Source of the DNA: Bacteroidota bacterium
Lineage (GTDB): Bacteria; Bacteroidota; Bacteroidia; Chitinophagales; Saprospiraceae
DNA length: 45,738 nucleotides
Assembly (NCBI GenBank): GCA_016124585.1
Contig: WGNL01000032.1
Location: 1-45,738 of the forward strand
Direction of reading: 5' to 3'
The notes under the pieces were generated by a model. The model saw only the letters and a list, made by a program, of their open reading frames with translations, made no database searches and was not told the DNA's origin. Numbering within the stretch: position 1 is the first letter of the stretch; every line of letters begins with the position of its first letter. A program made the translations under genes and the position numbers. Of the stretch, positions 25,254 through 33,695 are shown piece by piece.

Positions 25254-25595
25254 GGCAAAAAAGGCAATGAAACACTATACACAGATAATGTTTCAAAGTT
25301 AACACATTTCGGCCTAAAAGAAAAAGGAAAAGGCAGGATTTTTTGTGCGGGGCAGGGTAGGGGGTGAAACACTACTACCCGTAGTGTTCAATTGGACAAT
25401 TGCTTTCTGCACAAAAAAATTAGTTGTCAATTGCTAATCACAACTCACACACCCAATTTTTTGATTATTTTTCGCCTTGTTCGGCACGAGGGGCTAGTCG
25501 TAGGAATTTAAACATCCAGATTAATCCTTATTTGAAACCTTACAAAACTCAATAAATAACAGAAATCTGTGATTTCAACATGCATTTTACTGGAA
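25254..25595. other. Gene-free interval with candidate recombination site
   Basis: CAATTG occurs at 25389-25394, 25397-25402 and 25438-25443. The last two are in the direct repeats GACAATTGCT and GTCAATTGCT. The third also lies inside an AGTTGT...ACAACT inverted repeat (about 25433-25456). This sits about 130 bases upstream of the recombinase start, a usual place for its target. No strand-exchange core is proven. Confidence 0.35.
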
Positions 25596-25603
25596 TAAAT
25601 TTG
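25596..25603 (+). promoter_or_regulatory. Bacteroidota -7 element TAAATTTG
   Basis: An exact match to TAnnTTTG, 35 bases before the ATG at 25639. TTTC at 25573-25576 is at the right distance (19 bases) for a -33 element. It could drive the whole rightward cluster to 31177. Confidence 0.6.
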
Positions 25604-25638
25604 CACAAATTTAGCTAACTACATTAAATCTATTCATC

Positions 25639-26382
25639 ATGGCATTACCTCATTTAATAAGTAAAATTGGAATTGAATATAGCTCCCGTAGCTTGAACGA
25701 AGCATTATCGATACCTAACATTGTCGGATTGATGTTTGAAAGGAAAGACGAGGGTGCTCATGATATTAACCTTCGCCCCTTTACAGTAAGAGGGATTGCT
25801 TGGGATGAAAGCAGAAGGAGCTTTGACCAAGTACACTTATCCAGTTCTGAACCCAATCGTTCCCGGTATTGGATTGCGTCTATGCCACTTAGGGGTGGTT
25901 TAATGCAGCGATATAGTGAAATTGATTCTGCTGATTTGGAATACCGTAATACTTACTTACAATACTTTGACCTCACTCTTTCCTATCCAGATACTTTACA
26001 ATTTGGGTTTGTTGTATTTTTTGCGAGTGAATTGAGGGCTCTATTTAGCAGTACGGACGGAATAATAATTTCCGGCGCAAATATCGATTTTGGCACATTA
26101 TCAATTCCAGGAAGTAACATAGATGGTGAAAGTTCCAGAACTTTAAACAACATCTTTACTTTGAAAGCAGAAAGTATGGATATTTATTCCCCACCCGCTG
26201 ACGTGTCTCCATCTGATAGCGATGTTGGGTTTCCGGTTATCTCTAATGGCGTGCCATGCCCCCCCCTATGGATAGACACAAGGGTTGTGAGTGAAACGCA
26301 GAGGGTTGACCCAACTGCAACATTTGAAGAAATTGGAAACGCATATTCTTTGTTGATAAAAAATGCATTTTTTCCAACTTAG
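25639..26382 (+). CDS. Unrecognised 247-aa protein beside a two-component system
   Basis: A soluble protein without signal peptide. Residues about 44-110 are strand-rich (LRPFTVRGIAWDESRRSF, RYWIASMPLRGGLMQRY), with a hydrophobic segment at about 118-135 (LTLSYPDTLQFGFVVFFAS). The centre is Ser/Gly/Ile-rich (GIIISGANIDFGTLSIPGSN) and the C-terminus is acidic and helical. I do not recognise a family. It is the first gene after a good promoter and lies 36 bases before the histidine kinase. Confidence 0.6.
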   Translation: MALPHLISKIGIEYSSRSLNEALSIPNIVGLMFERKDEGAHDINLRPFTVRGIAWDESRRSFDQVHLSSSEPNRSRYWIASMPLRGGLMQRYSEIDSADLEYRNTYLQYFDLTLSYPDTLQFGFVVFFASELRALFSSTDGIIISGANIDFGTLSIPGSNIDGESSRTLNNIFTLKAESMDIYSPPADVSPSDSDVGFPVISNGVPCPPLWIDTRVVSETQRVDPTATFEEIGNAYSLLIKNAFFPT

Positions 26383-26418
26383 CAACCTACCAACAAAGTC
26401 CAGTATATTCAATAGAAC

Positions 26419-29400
26419 GTGAATAGAACCCAGAAGGTAAATACTGAGTGTTCTCGAATATCGAGAATTTTTCTGTTAGAAATTGGGCTTGCCCTCCTAC
26501 TAAGCGTAAATTGTTTTGCCCAAGACTTCATAGAATTTTCATCCAAGCCCTCGAATGAATTACCTGAACTGCCCGACAAGTCCGGCAATATGTTCATTTA
26601 CAAGGATTCTCGAGGTTATTTATGGGTCAGCTCACAAAGCAAGGGAGCGTTCAGATACGATGGATTGCAATACAAACAGTACCCCTCTGATGATACACTT
26701 GACCTCAATATACAAAGCGATTTTTACGAAGACGGGGAGGGGAACATCTGGTTTTCCTCAGTCCGTTTTTTATACAAATACGTCCGCAAAAAAGATGCTG
26801 TGGAAGACTTTTCCATAATGGACAGGCTTGGAAACCAAATGCAAGGTCTGCGAGTATTCTATCTGGATAAAAAGAGAAATGAACTGTGGATAAAGGCAGA
26901 GGATAAAATTGCCGTGCTAAATTGTAGGAACCCTTCGGAAACTCGTTTTATCCCAGGCATAACAAAGGGAATGAGTTTCACGGTTGACACTTCATTCGAT
27001 GGCACCGTAGAAAAAATTTACGCATGCCCCTGGTTGATGCCAGAAACCAAAGGAATCGAGATTTGGGAAAAAAAGAGTGAGTGGACGAAAAGGGAAAATG
27101 TATTTTCTACTGATTTGAAAAGTGGAACCGAATTAAGGGTTTCTCAAGTTATCCTTGGGCGTGATTTTACAATATGGCTGCTCACCACAAATGGTATTTG
27201 GTATGCCCTCGATGGCACTGCCCCAAGGAAGATTGGATTTAAGAATAAGCCAATAATCAGATGTGTTAAGGGCATCGTTAAGAACCAAAACTACTTACAA
27301 GTTGCTTCAACCAATGAGGGTGTGGTCACTGTAGACATGAAAAAACGTATAGCGGTGGACAATCTGCAAACCACGGCTAGGGTTTCCGGTGGAACACAAT
27401 CAAAAGTGGCTGTGGGAGTATATTTGGACAATGAGGAAAACGAATGGATAACCCATCAAGGGAAAGGACTTAAGAAATCTGAATTCCCCGCACAGCCATT
27501 TTACAATCCTCTCGGAAATTATGGCCTTTCTAATGTTTCCGTAAACTACATTGTGGAAGATGCTTCTGGGGATGTTTGGGTTTCAACCGTTGCCAATGGC
27601 CTGTTCAGGTTTTCGTTTGACGGGAAATTAATTGAGTCCTTTTCCTATGGGAACAGCAAAAAAAATTCTATCCCTATTTCCGAATTACAGCATTTGAGCA
27701 TTGGGAAAAACGGGGAAATCTGGTGTATGAGCCGGAACTCCATTTTCAACTTTAAAAATGGGAACTGGCACAAAGTGCTTAAATCAAACTATCCAATTTT
27801 CTACATGCTCCATCACTCCAGCGGTAGGATTTTGGTCTCGACAAGTGCTGGCGTAATGGATTTGGCAAGGGAAAATGGCACGGTACAATTAAAAGAAAGC
27901 AAAGAATTTAAAAACCGAAAGGATTTTGGGTTTTTGAACACCTTTGAAGTCCCGTACACACATGAAGTTATTTTTTATGGGAGTAACCAATTGTGGAAAT
28001 ATGGATGTTTTGGGGACAGCCTGGTTTTGAAGGGCAGTGCTAATTTTGATGCAGAGATTTATACTATATCCGAAAGCAATCATGTAGGGTGTTTATCCCT
28101 TGGCACTTCCAATGGTTTGATGTTTTTGGATAGCAACCTCAGCATAGGACAAATTTATAAAGCTCCTCTGCCAATTGGACGGCAGAACCTCTTTGGAATT
28201 TTGGAAGATGAAATGCAAAGGGTTTGGGCTGCCACATCCAAAGGACTTTGGTGTTATCCAAATAAAAATATTTTGGATAGCTGTTTTCTATACAGGAAGG
28301 AAGATGGTTTGCCTGGAGAAGAATTCAATCAATATGCTTTTTTAAAATCAAGAATAGATGGCAAGTTTTGGTTTGGGAGCAAAAAGGGGATACTGGTCTT
28401 TCGGCCAAGCGAAATAAACCCATATCCATTTGCCCCATCCCCCCACATTGAAGAACTCCGTGTCCATGATATGCCGTACATCTCAGAAGATGGAACCCAA
28501 ATTGATGAAAAGGACGAACTGTCATTTAGCTACAAAGACAACAACCTTTCCTTCAAGTTGGTAGCGGTTGGTTTTCATTTTCCAAATTTAAGCACCCTTC
28601 ACTGGAAGCTGGATGGCTATTATGATGAATGGCAATCCATCGAAAATGGGGGTTATGCGAACTTCCGAAAGCTGCCTCCCGGGAGATATACCCTGCAAGT
28701 TGCTGCAGCAAACCTGAACAATTTAGGGAATCCAAATATTAAAACTTTTGAAATAGAAATACGAAGACCGTTATGGCAAAGGTGGTGGTTTATCCTGTTG
28801 GTATTGACCACTATTCTCGCCAGTGGTTATAGTTTGTACCGATGGAGATTGGAACAATTGCTCAGGGTGGAGCGGATTCGAAATCAAATCTCCTCTGATT
28901 TGCACGATGACATAGGCGCCACATTGAGTGTCGTCAAGATTCTGAATAAGCTGGTGCAACAAAAAATACCGCCCAACAGCGAAACCATGCCCTTGTTGGT
29001 TAGAATCAATGAAGAAATCAGTTCCAGCGCAGAATCACTTGATGACATCATTTGGAGCATAAACCCCAAACATGATAAACTCGGCCAGATATTGGCCCGG
29101 ATGAGGCGTTTTGCAAGTGAAGTGTTTGAAGGGAAAGCCATTGAAGGCATTATTAAGTTTCCACAAAACATCGATGACCTAAGGCTTGACATGGGAAGGC
29201 GGCGTCAGTTTTATCTGCTGTTCAAGGAGGCAATTAACAACCTGGCCAAGTATTCAGGTTGCAAAAAAGCAGAATTTGAAGTGTCTTACCAAAACGGCAA
29301 TTTAAATATGAGGATTGCAGATGATGGTGCTGGGTTTGACCTAGGCTCAAAACTGGGAACTGGGAATGGCCTGACAACCATGAAGGAAAGGGCCGCAAAC

Positions 29401-29487
29401 TTAAAGGGTACAATCAACATATCATCGAATCCAGGGAAGGGGACTTCTGTTTCCGTAACTTTTCCAGTCACAGAAACCCGTGATTGA
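26419..29487 (+). CDS. Propeller-type sensor histidine kinase (1022 aa)
   Basis: The gene starts with GTG. A signal peptide (RIFLLEIGLALLLSVNCFA, about 16-34) precedes a periplasmic region of about 650 residues made of Reg_prop/beta-propeller repeats (DSRGYLWVSSQSKGAF, DASGDVWVSTVANGLF). Next come a Y_Y_Y-like beta-sandwich (about 690-775), one transmembrane helix (WWFILLVLTTILASGYSLY, about 788-806), a HisKA_3 dimerisation helix with the phosphoacceptor in DLHDDIGATLS (about 829) and an HATPase with EAINNLAKYSG, DDGAGFD and GNGLTTMKERA. Such kinases sense extracellular glycans or other surface signals. The cognate regulator follows at 29567. The gene is A/T-richer than the plasmid backbone. 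Confidence 0.9.
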   Translation: MNRTQKVNTECSRISRIFLLEIGLALLLSVNCFAQDFIEFSSKPSNELPELPDKSGNMFIYKDSRGYLWVSSQSKGAFRYDGLQYKQYPSDDTLDLNIQSDFYEDGEGNIWFSSVRFLYKYVRKKDAVEDFSIMDRLGNQMQGLRVFYLDKKRNELWIKAEDKIAVLNCRNPSETRFIPGITKGMSFTVDTSFDGTVEKIYACPWLMPETKGIEIWEKKSEWTKRENVFSTDLKSGTELRVSQVILGRDFTIWLLTTNGIWYALDGTAPRKIGFKNKPIIRCVKGIVKNQNYLQVASTNEGVVTVDMKKRIAVDNLQTTARVSGGTQSKVAVGVYLDNEENEWITHQGKGLKKSEFPAQPFYNPLGNYGLSNVSVNYIVEDASGDVWVSTVANGLFRFSFDGKLIESFSYGNSKKNSIPISELQHLSIGKNGEIWCMSRNSIFNFKNGNWHKVLKSNYPIFYMLHHSSGRILVSTSAGVMDLARENGTVQLKESKEFKNRKDFGFLNTFEVPYTHEVIFYGSNQLWKYGCFGDSLVLKGSANFDAEIYTISESNHVGCLSLGTSNGLMFLDSNLSIGQIYKAPLPIGRQNLFGILEDEMQRVWAATSKGLWCYPNKNILDSCFLYRKEDGLPGEEFNQYAFLKSRIDGKFWFGSKKGILVFRPSEINPYPFAPSPHIEELRVHDMPYISEDGTQIDEKDELSFSYKDNNLSFKLVAVGFHFPNLSTLHWKLDGYYDEWQSIENGGYANFRKLPPGRYTLQVAAANLNNLGNPNIKTFEIEIRRPLWQRWWFILLVLTTILASGYSLYRWRLEQLLRVERIRNQISSDLHDDIGATLSVVKILNKLVQQKIPPNSETMPLLVRINEEISSSAESLDDIIWSINPKHDKLGQILARMRRFASEVFEGKAIEGIIKFPQNIDDLRLDMGRRRQFYLLFKEAINNLAKYSGCKKAEFEVSYQNGNLNMRIADDGAGFDLGSKLGTGNGLTTMKERAANLKGTINISSNPGKGTSVSVTFPVTETRD

Positions 29488-29566
29488 AACTTGTCGGTTT
29501 TATCTGGAATATTGCTCCGTCAAAACTGACAATCTACTTTTCATTCATTGTTCAAAAATTGATAAA

Positions 29567-30190
29567 ATGAACATCATAATCTACGAAGACAGGCAAAATC
29601 AGCGTCAATCCTTGGAGTTGTGGATAAATAACCACCCTCAGTTTAGTGTTGTTGGTGCATTTCCCAATTGCAAAAACGTTGAGGCTGAAATGCATGGCTT
29701 AAAGCCCGAAATAGTATTGATGGACATAGACATGCCGGAGGTGGGCGGAATTGAAGGGGTGATACGGATTAAGGAATTGAACCCAGATATTAAAATCTTG
29801 ATGTTTACCGCTTTTGAAGATGACGACAAGCTTTTCCCGGCACTGGAAGCCGGGGCAGATGGCTATTTGCTCAAGACGGACATAGATAGCCTATTCCCAG
29901 CCCTAAAGGATGTTCATGCAGGAGGGGCAGCAATGTCGCCCGGCATAGCAAAAAAGGTACTAGATTCTTTCCGCCAGCAAAAAACATCGGATAAAAAATA
30001 TGAACTCACCAAACGGGAAAGAGAAATCCTTGAACTGCTCACCAAAGGTTACACCTACAAAGAAATCTCCAGCACTTGCTACATCAGCATGGACACCGTT
30101 TCAACCCATCTTCGCCATATCTATGCAAAGCTCCATGTGAATTGCGGTACTGCTGCGGTAGCTAAGGCCATTAAAGAGAGAATAATATAG
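29567..30190 (+). CDS. NarL/FixJ-type response regulator (207 aa)
   Basis: The receiver domain has the acidic pair Glu7-Asp8, phosphoacceptor Asp53 (VLMDIDMP), Thr in LMFTAFEDD and Lys in GYLLKTD. A LuxR-type output domain follows: LTKREREILELLTKGYTYKEISSTCYIS, then MDTVSTHLRHIYAKLHV. It is the natural partner of the HisKA_3 kinase upstream. The ATG at 29567 (MNIIIYEDR) is chosen because it gives the normal receiver start; the frame is open 29 codons earlier, overlapping the kinase end. Confidence 0.92.
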   Translation: MNIIIYEDRQNQRQSLELWINNHPQFSVVGAFPNCKNVEAEMHGLKPEIVLMDIDMPEVGGIEGVIRIKELNPDIKILMFTAFEDDDKLFPALEAGADGYLLKTDIDSLFPALKDVHAGGAAMSPGIAKKVLDSFRQQKTSDKKYELTKREREILELLTKGYTYKEISSTCYISMDTVSTHLRHIYAKLHVNCGTAAVAKAIKERII

Positions 30191-30373
30191 AAAAGAATAT
30201 CACAGAAACAGGTGATTGTTAGCCCCATTTTCTACACCGAAATTTGTTCCACAATAATTAAGATTAGGCCTAAAAGATTGTTGTTGGAGCATTCCTGAAA
30301 ATCCATAAAAGAGTAAGGAGGGCGGAAGGTGAAAAGCCCTACAAAGAGTAGCCATTCCTTAAATAATTCAATT

Positions 30374-30682
30374 ATGAAGGTTGAATTCAAGCAGGTGACC
30401 ATTCACTTTGACTACACCTCTGGTATCAGGCAGCGAGAACCAGGTACCGCCACCTTTAGCGGGAGAGTCTTAAGCGCAGAGGCAATGCTGAAAGGTTATC
30501 AAATCAAGTTCAAAGACAGCAACCGTCCGTTTTTCGAACAAGAAGTAGACATAGACATCACGGGCACGTCAGGCAACCGAGTAGATGTTGCGGCAGACTT
30601 TGTTTTGCGCGACGCTTCGGGCAACCTTGATGACCGTTACGGTGGATACGTCCAGTGCGTAGTTGTGGCGGTTGTTGAATGA
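30374..30682 (+). CDS. Small beta-rich protein of unknown function (102 aa)
   Basis: The protein starts MKVEFKQVTIHFDY. It reads as one compact beta domain: ATFSGRVLSAEAMLKGYQIKF, EQEVDIDITGTSGNRVDVAADF and a last block LRDASGNLDDRYGGYVQCVVVAVV. No signal peptide is visible. I have an impression of similar 100-residue proteins in other bacteria but cannot name the family. It lies 183 bases after the response regulator and is a candidate target of it. Confidence 0.6.
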   Translation: MKVEFKQVTIHFDYTSGIRQREPGTATFSGRVLSAEAMLKGYQIKFKDSNRPFFEQEVDIDITGTSGNRVDVAADFVLRDASGNLDDRYGGYVQCVVVAVVE

Positions 30683-30787
30683 GTGAACAAATAGGGGTGG
30701 CACAAAAAAGTGCTGCCCCACTCTTTGATGGATGAACAGGTGATAAAGAGTACACCAATAGTGACTTAAAATTAAAACTTATTAAAA

Positions 30788-31177
30788 ATGCATCTTACTA
30801 GATTTGCCGATTATCAAGTTATTTCTGATGAGAAGTTTGCTTTAACGACTCCATCAGATAGGGGAAAAACCCTCATTTTCAGAGTTCCAACACATCCAAA
30901 CTCATGGTGGACGGGGAACTCTGTTCAGAAACCGGTGATTTTTTTTAAAATTTTGCCGCTTGAAGATTCCGTGCTCAGAATTTTATTCGATGATTTTGAA
31001 ATCCTTCCACCCACTACCTTTGAAAAGAGCCATACTCGTGGTTATTGGGAAGCATTTTCGCTTCCAGATGGTTCTGGCCCTATAGACGCCCCTGTGACCT
31101 TCCGTTTAGACTCTGGCCGAGTTCAGATATCAGATGTAATCATATCATATCAAAGGGAAGCAGAAAGTCCATCTTAA
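30788..31177 (+). CDS. Unrecognised small protein (129 aa)
   Basis: A soluble mixed protein with strands LIFRVPTHPNSWW (about 29-41), VIFFKILPLEDSVLRILFDDFEILP and VTFRLDSGRVQISDVIISYQRE. There is no signal peptide or membrane segment. It is the last gene of the rightward cluster and shares its A/T-rich composition. The fold looks beta-sandwich-like by strand pattern only. Confidence 0.55.
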   Translation: MHLTRFADYQVISDEKFALTTPSDRGKTLIFRVPTHPNSWWTGNSVQKPVIFFKILPLEDSVLRILFDDFEILPPTTFEKSHTRGYWEAFSLPDGSGPIDAPVTFRLDSGRVQISDVIISYQREAESPS

Positions 31178-31272
31178 TCTTTCTTACTTTGGCTGCTAAA
31201 CACGACCATATCATATCTACAAACGCTCGTCCAAGCCTGAGAATTTGCTGACGCTTGACCATCCGTCAAAGC

Positions 31273-31355
31273 TATACTTCACCCAATAGGTTTTGTGCAT
31301 TGATGCTTTTTGAAAATGACCGAACAAGCAGCAAAACCTATTGGCGTGAAGTATA
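31273..31355. repeat. Long imperfect inverted repeat with 36-base spacer
   Basis: The left arm (31273-31295) and right arm (31332-31355) are complementary over 23 of 24 positions, with one extra base on the right. They can form a very stable hairpin containing AATAGGTTTTG/CAAAACCTATT. It lies just after the end of the rightward gene cluster. It may be a terminator without T-run, a MITE-like remnant or transposon-end footprint. Confidence 0.65.
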
Positions 31356-31390
31356 ATAGAGGCAAACTTTTCATAAAAAAGGTAGTTTTT

Positions 31391-31424
31391 TGTCCCAAAA
31401 CTCTCAAAAGTGTGTCCCAAAACT
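31391..31424. repeat. Direct repeat TGTCCCAAAACT x2
   Basis: TGTCCCAAAACT occurs at 31391-31402 and 31413-31424, with 22-base periodicity. It resembles an insertion-sequence end by its TGT... start, or a tandem operator. There is no transposase nearby. Confidence 0.45.
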
Positions 31425-31483
31425 GAAACACTATTCCCCCCTACTGTTCACAATCACGGGCAAACCACAAAAGCATTTTGTGG

Positions 31484-31509
31484 TAAAAAAAGGGGGCTTG
31501 CGGCCCCCT
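31484..31509 (-). terminator. Intrinsic terminator of the 31517-31846 gene
   Basis: AGGGGGC (31491-31497) pairs with GCCCCCT (31503-31509) around a 5-base loop. On the minus strand the stem is followed by a run of seven Ts (31484-31490). It begins 8 bases after the stop codon of the minus-strand gene. Confidence 0.8.
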
Positions 31510-31516
31510 AGATTCT

Positions 31517-31846
31517 TCACCACTTACCATTTTTTACCTCGGAAATAGCGGGAACGGCCATGCTGTTCCACCATTCGGAAAACCTGCCGATGGCTTGCCG
31601 CCGTTCTTCGTCGGTGGCCGTGCTCAAAAGGTTGTGCTGCCCAAAACAGTCCTTGGCTTTTTCCAGCACCTCAAGCAGGGTAGGGGCGGCGCTGAACAGG
31701 ATGGCCGTGTACTCCTGTTCCTTGCTCGGCAGGTTTTCGTTGGTATCGGCAACCTTCACCCCTTCCTCGTTGAAAACTTCAAAGGCCGGGATTTCTTCAC
31801 CGTCCTGCCCGGTGTAGGGTGAGTATCCATAGGTGTATCCAGTCAT
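31517..31846 (-). CDS. Plasmid accessory protein, unknown (109 aa)
   Basis: The N-terminus is Tyr/Gly/Thr-rich (TGYTYGYSPYTGQDGEEIPAF), with a strand FEVFNEEGVKVADT. A helix, AILFSAAPTLLEVLEKAKDCF (about 49-69), follows, and then RQAIGRFSEWWNSM. The APTLLEVLEKA segment recurs in many small plasmid and phage proteins of unknown role. AGAAAGGAAAG precedes the start. It has its own terminator at 31484-31509 and probably shares an operon with the DUF6876-like gene upstream. Confidence 0.7.
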   Translation of the reverse strand: MTGYTYGYSPYTGQDGEEIPAFEVFNEEGVKVADTNENLPSKEQEYTAILFSAAPTLLEVLEKAKDCFGQHNLLSTATDEERRQAIGRFSEWWNSMAVPAISEVKNGKW

Positions 31847-31929
31847 TTTCTTTCCTTTCTATAATGTATTAATGTGTAAACTGAGATAAGCCTGCCCTTT
31901 TGGCAATAATTGAAAGGGCAGGTGTTGGG

Positions 31930-32283
31930 TCAATACTCGCTTGGCAAAAGCAAAGTCCCTCCAATGAACCACAATGAAAATTCCGTGAATGGAAAATCCG
32001 TGAATTGCATCTTGAACCGCCTGACCAAATTCCCATTGCCGTCTTCGACCCGCAACGTGGCGCTGCCGTCTTCCTTTACCTGGATTGCCCAGGCCTGAAA
32101 GGCTTCTGTCCTGAGTTTCTTATCTGTTTGATTGCTCAAGATGTATTCAAGCAACCAATATGCCCCGGCATTTTCAGCCAAGTATCTGACACCTTCGGTA
32201 TAGGTGAATTTCGGGAACAAGGGGTGAAAGTAAAACTGGTCACTTCCCGTAAAGTGTTTCAGGTCTTGCAGCAGGTTTTTCAT
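31930..32283 (-). CDS. DUF6876-like plasmid protein (117 aa)
   Basis: It starts MKNLLQDLKHFTGSDQFYFHPLF and contains YTEGVRYLAENAGAYWLLEYILSNQ (about 28-52), AFQAWAIQVKEDGSATLRVEDGNG, and a final Phe/Leu-rich strand block. This matches the DUF6876 family of small plasmid proteins as I know it; function unknown. The ATG at 32281-32283 is chosen because AAAGGAG lies 8 bases upstream in a leader shared with the 68-aa gene before ardC. Upstream codons of the same frame are Arg-rich and not conserved-looking. Confidence 0.75.
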   Translation of the reverse strand: MKNLLQDLKHFTGSDQFYFHPLFPKFTYTEGVRYLAENAGAYWLLEYILSNQTDKKLRTEAFQAWAIQVKEDGSATLRVEDGNGNLVRRFKMQFTDFPFTEFSLWFIGGTLLLPSEY

Positions 32284-32500
32284 CGGTTTTCTCCTTTGTT
32301 TGAGACTGGGTGCAAGTCGCACATGCACCCTTGGCCCTCGCCGAGAGTGGGGTAACAACTGCAAGGAGGCTCCGAACGAGGGTTCCCGCCGCAGGTGGGA
32401 TGCGTTGGGATGCCTTGCGGGCGTGAGGGCGAAGCCCTTAGCGCTTTTTCTTATTGCTATGTGATTGTATTGGAAGGGTTGGGCCTGGCTTGGCTTGATG

Positions 32501-32729
32501 GATGGTCACGGACTGAAGGGAAACGAAAGGCCGTGTTCATCCTGCGTGAAACTGTAAGCGGCTGGAACGAATGAAGGCCCGATGAGCCGCCGGAATGAGC
32601 GAAGCGGCTGGAAGTGGTGCAACGCGGGCAGGGGACTGGCTTAGGGATAGTAGGGGGCCGACCATAGGAAGGAATCCGGCAGGATTGCAGCGAAGCGAAG
32701 CCACGGATAGCCGGCCCTTTGGGGAAGCC
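32501..32729. repeat. Structured dispersed repeat, copy B
   Basis: The second copy of the repeat at 10010-10243, in the same orientation. The stems AGCCGC/GCGGCT, AATCC/GGATT and GGGCCG/CGGCCC are kept, while loop sequences differ and 8 bases of one loop are missing. It ends 15 bases before the end of the peptidase gene at 32745. Between 32284 and 32500 I see no gene. Confidence 0.75.
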
Positions 32730-32744
32730 CATTACGAAGCTCTT

Positions 32745-33314
32745 TCAATACTTCCATCGAGAGACCTGCCTTTCAACGCCCGTAGCCCTAATGCGAAAAT
32801 TTACCATATCAAGGCTGGCGTTGAAAAATTCGACCATTTGCTCCTTGTCCATTTTGAGTTTGCAAGCATGGATTAGTGCGTCTCTCGGAATTTGAAGGCA
32901 TCCACCCAAATATTCGGCTTCGGCCTCGGCCTCCTTGTCATAGTTTCTGACATCGCTTGGTATGGGGATGCCTTTGTATTTGTCAGATGGCTGATGGCCA
33001 CAAATAACATGCGCCAGTTCATGCATCAAGTCACTTTGTATTCTGGCAGGTGGATGGAAATGATTGTAAACAATAAGCCTCTGCCCATAGAAGTTGAACA
33101 TCGTAAATGCCGAAAACCCATTATTGTAAAGGTTCGAAGTGTCAAATCCGCAATCGTAAAGAGGGAAAAACGGAACACCCAAGAAAGTGGCCAGTTCTTG
33201 GGCGGGAAGATGGCTAAAGGTTGGGAGGGAGAGTTTCTCCCGGAAATCCAAACCTATCCTTTCCGCCTTTGCCTTAAAGCCATGTTTGAGATGGCTGGTT
33301 TTTTTAGGGGCCAC
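32745..33314 (-). CDS. ImmA/IrrE-type metallopeptidase (CapP-like)
   Basis: A 189-aa zinc peptidase. HELAH is at 98-102 (LMHELAHVICGH), and the third ligand should be a Glu in the helix KEAEAEAEYLGGCL (about 128-140), followed by the family-typical LQIPRDAL. The start is GTG, 6 bases after the stop of the XRE gene, so the two form one operon. In ImmA/ImmR and CapP/CapH pairs the peptidase cleaves the XRE repressor after DNA damage and releases transcription. Lying divergent from a CBASS operon, this pair fits CapH/CapP, but cleavage is inferred. Confidence 0.85.
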   Translation of the reverse strand: MAPKKTSHLKHGFKAKAERIGLDFREKLSLPTFSHLPAQELATFLGVPFFPLYDCGFDTSNLYNNGFSAFTMFNFYGQRLIVYNHFHPPARIQSDLMHELAHVICGHQPSDKYKGIPIPSDVRNYDKEAEAEAEYLGGCLQIPRDALIHACKLKMDKEQMVEFFNASLDMVNFRIRATGVERQVSRWKY

Positions 33315-33320
33315 TGGGAA

Positions 33321-33665
33321 TCAGATTTGCTTGTAATAGAAATGGTTGATTACCTGTATGAGTGTTTCAGCCGCATCTCGCCCCAATGTTCTGTCTGCCC
33401 GTAAATGAGCAACCACAAGGTCTTTGACGGAAGCATCCCGCTTTTTTTGCTTGTCTTCGGAAAGGATGAAAGTCTCCGTTGATACCTCCAGCCATCGGCA
33501 CAGGCTAATGAAAGTATCCACGTCCGGGATATTTCCCTGCTCCACACGGGAGAGGGTCGCAGCACTCACATTGCCTACCTCCTCCGCTGTTGCCCTTAGC
33601 CCCTGGTTGCCCCGCTTGGCTTTTATCATGCTGGAAAGAAGTTCGGTATTGAGTCGGTTTGACAT
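33321..33665 (-). CDS. XRE-family repressor (CapH-like)
   Basis: A 114-aa protein starting MSNRLNTELLSSMIKAKRG. The HTH lies at about 8-60: LRATAEEVGNVSAATLSRVEQGNIPDVDTFISLCRWL. The C-terminal half is helical and charged and may dimerise or hold the cleavage site. The ATG at 33663-33665 is chosen; the open frame upstream reads through the promoter/operator and is Cys-rich and unlikely. The operator-like repeats at 33696-33740 lie immediately upstream, so it probably represses itself and the divergent CBASS-side promoter. Confidence 0.85.
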   Translation of the reverse strand: MSNRLNTELLSSMIKAKRGNQGLRATAEEVGNVSAATLSRVEQGNIPDVDTFISLCRWLEVSTETFILSEDKQKKRDASVKDLVVAHLRADRTLGRDAAETLIQVINHFYYKQI

Positions 33666-33695
33666 GGTAATGGAAAGATTTTCAAAAAAAAGTAA

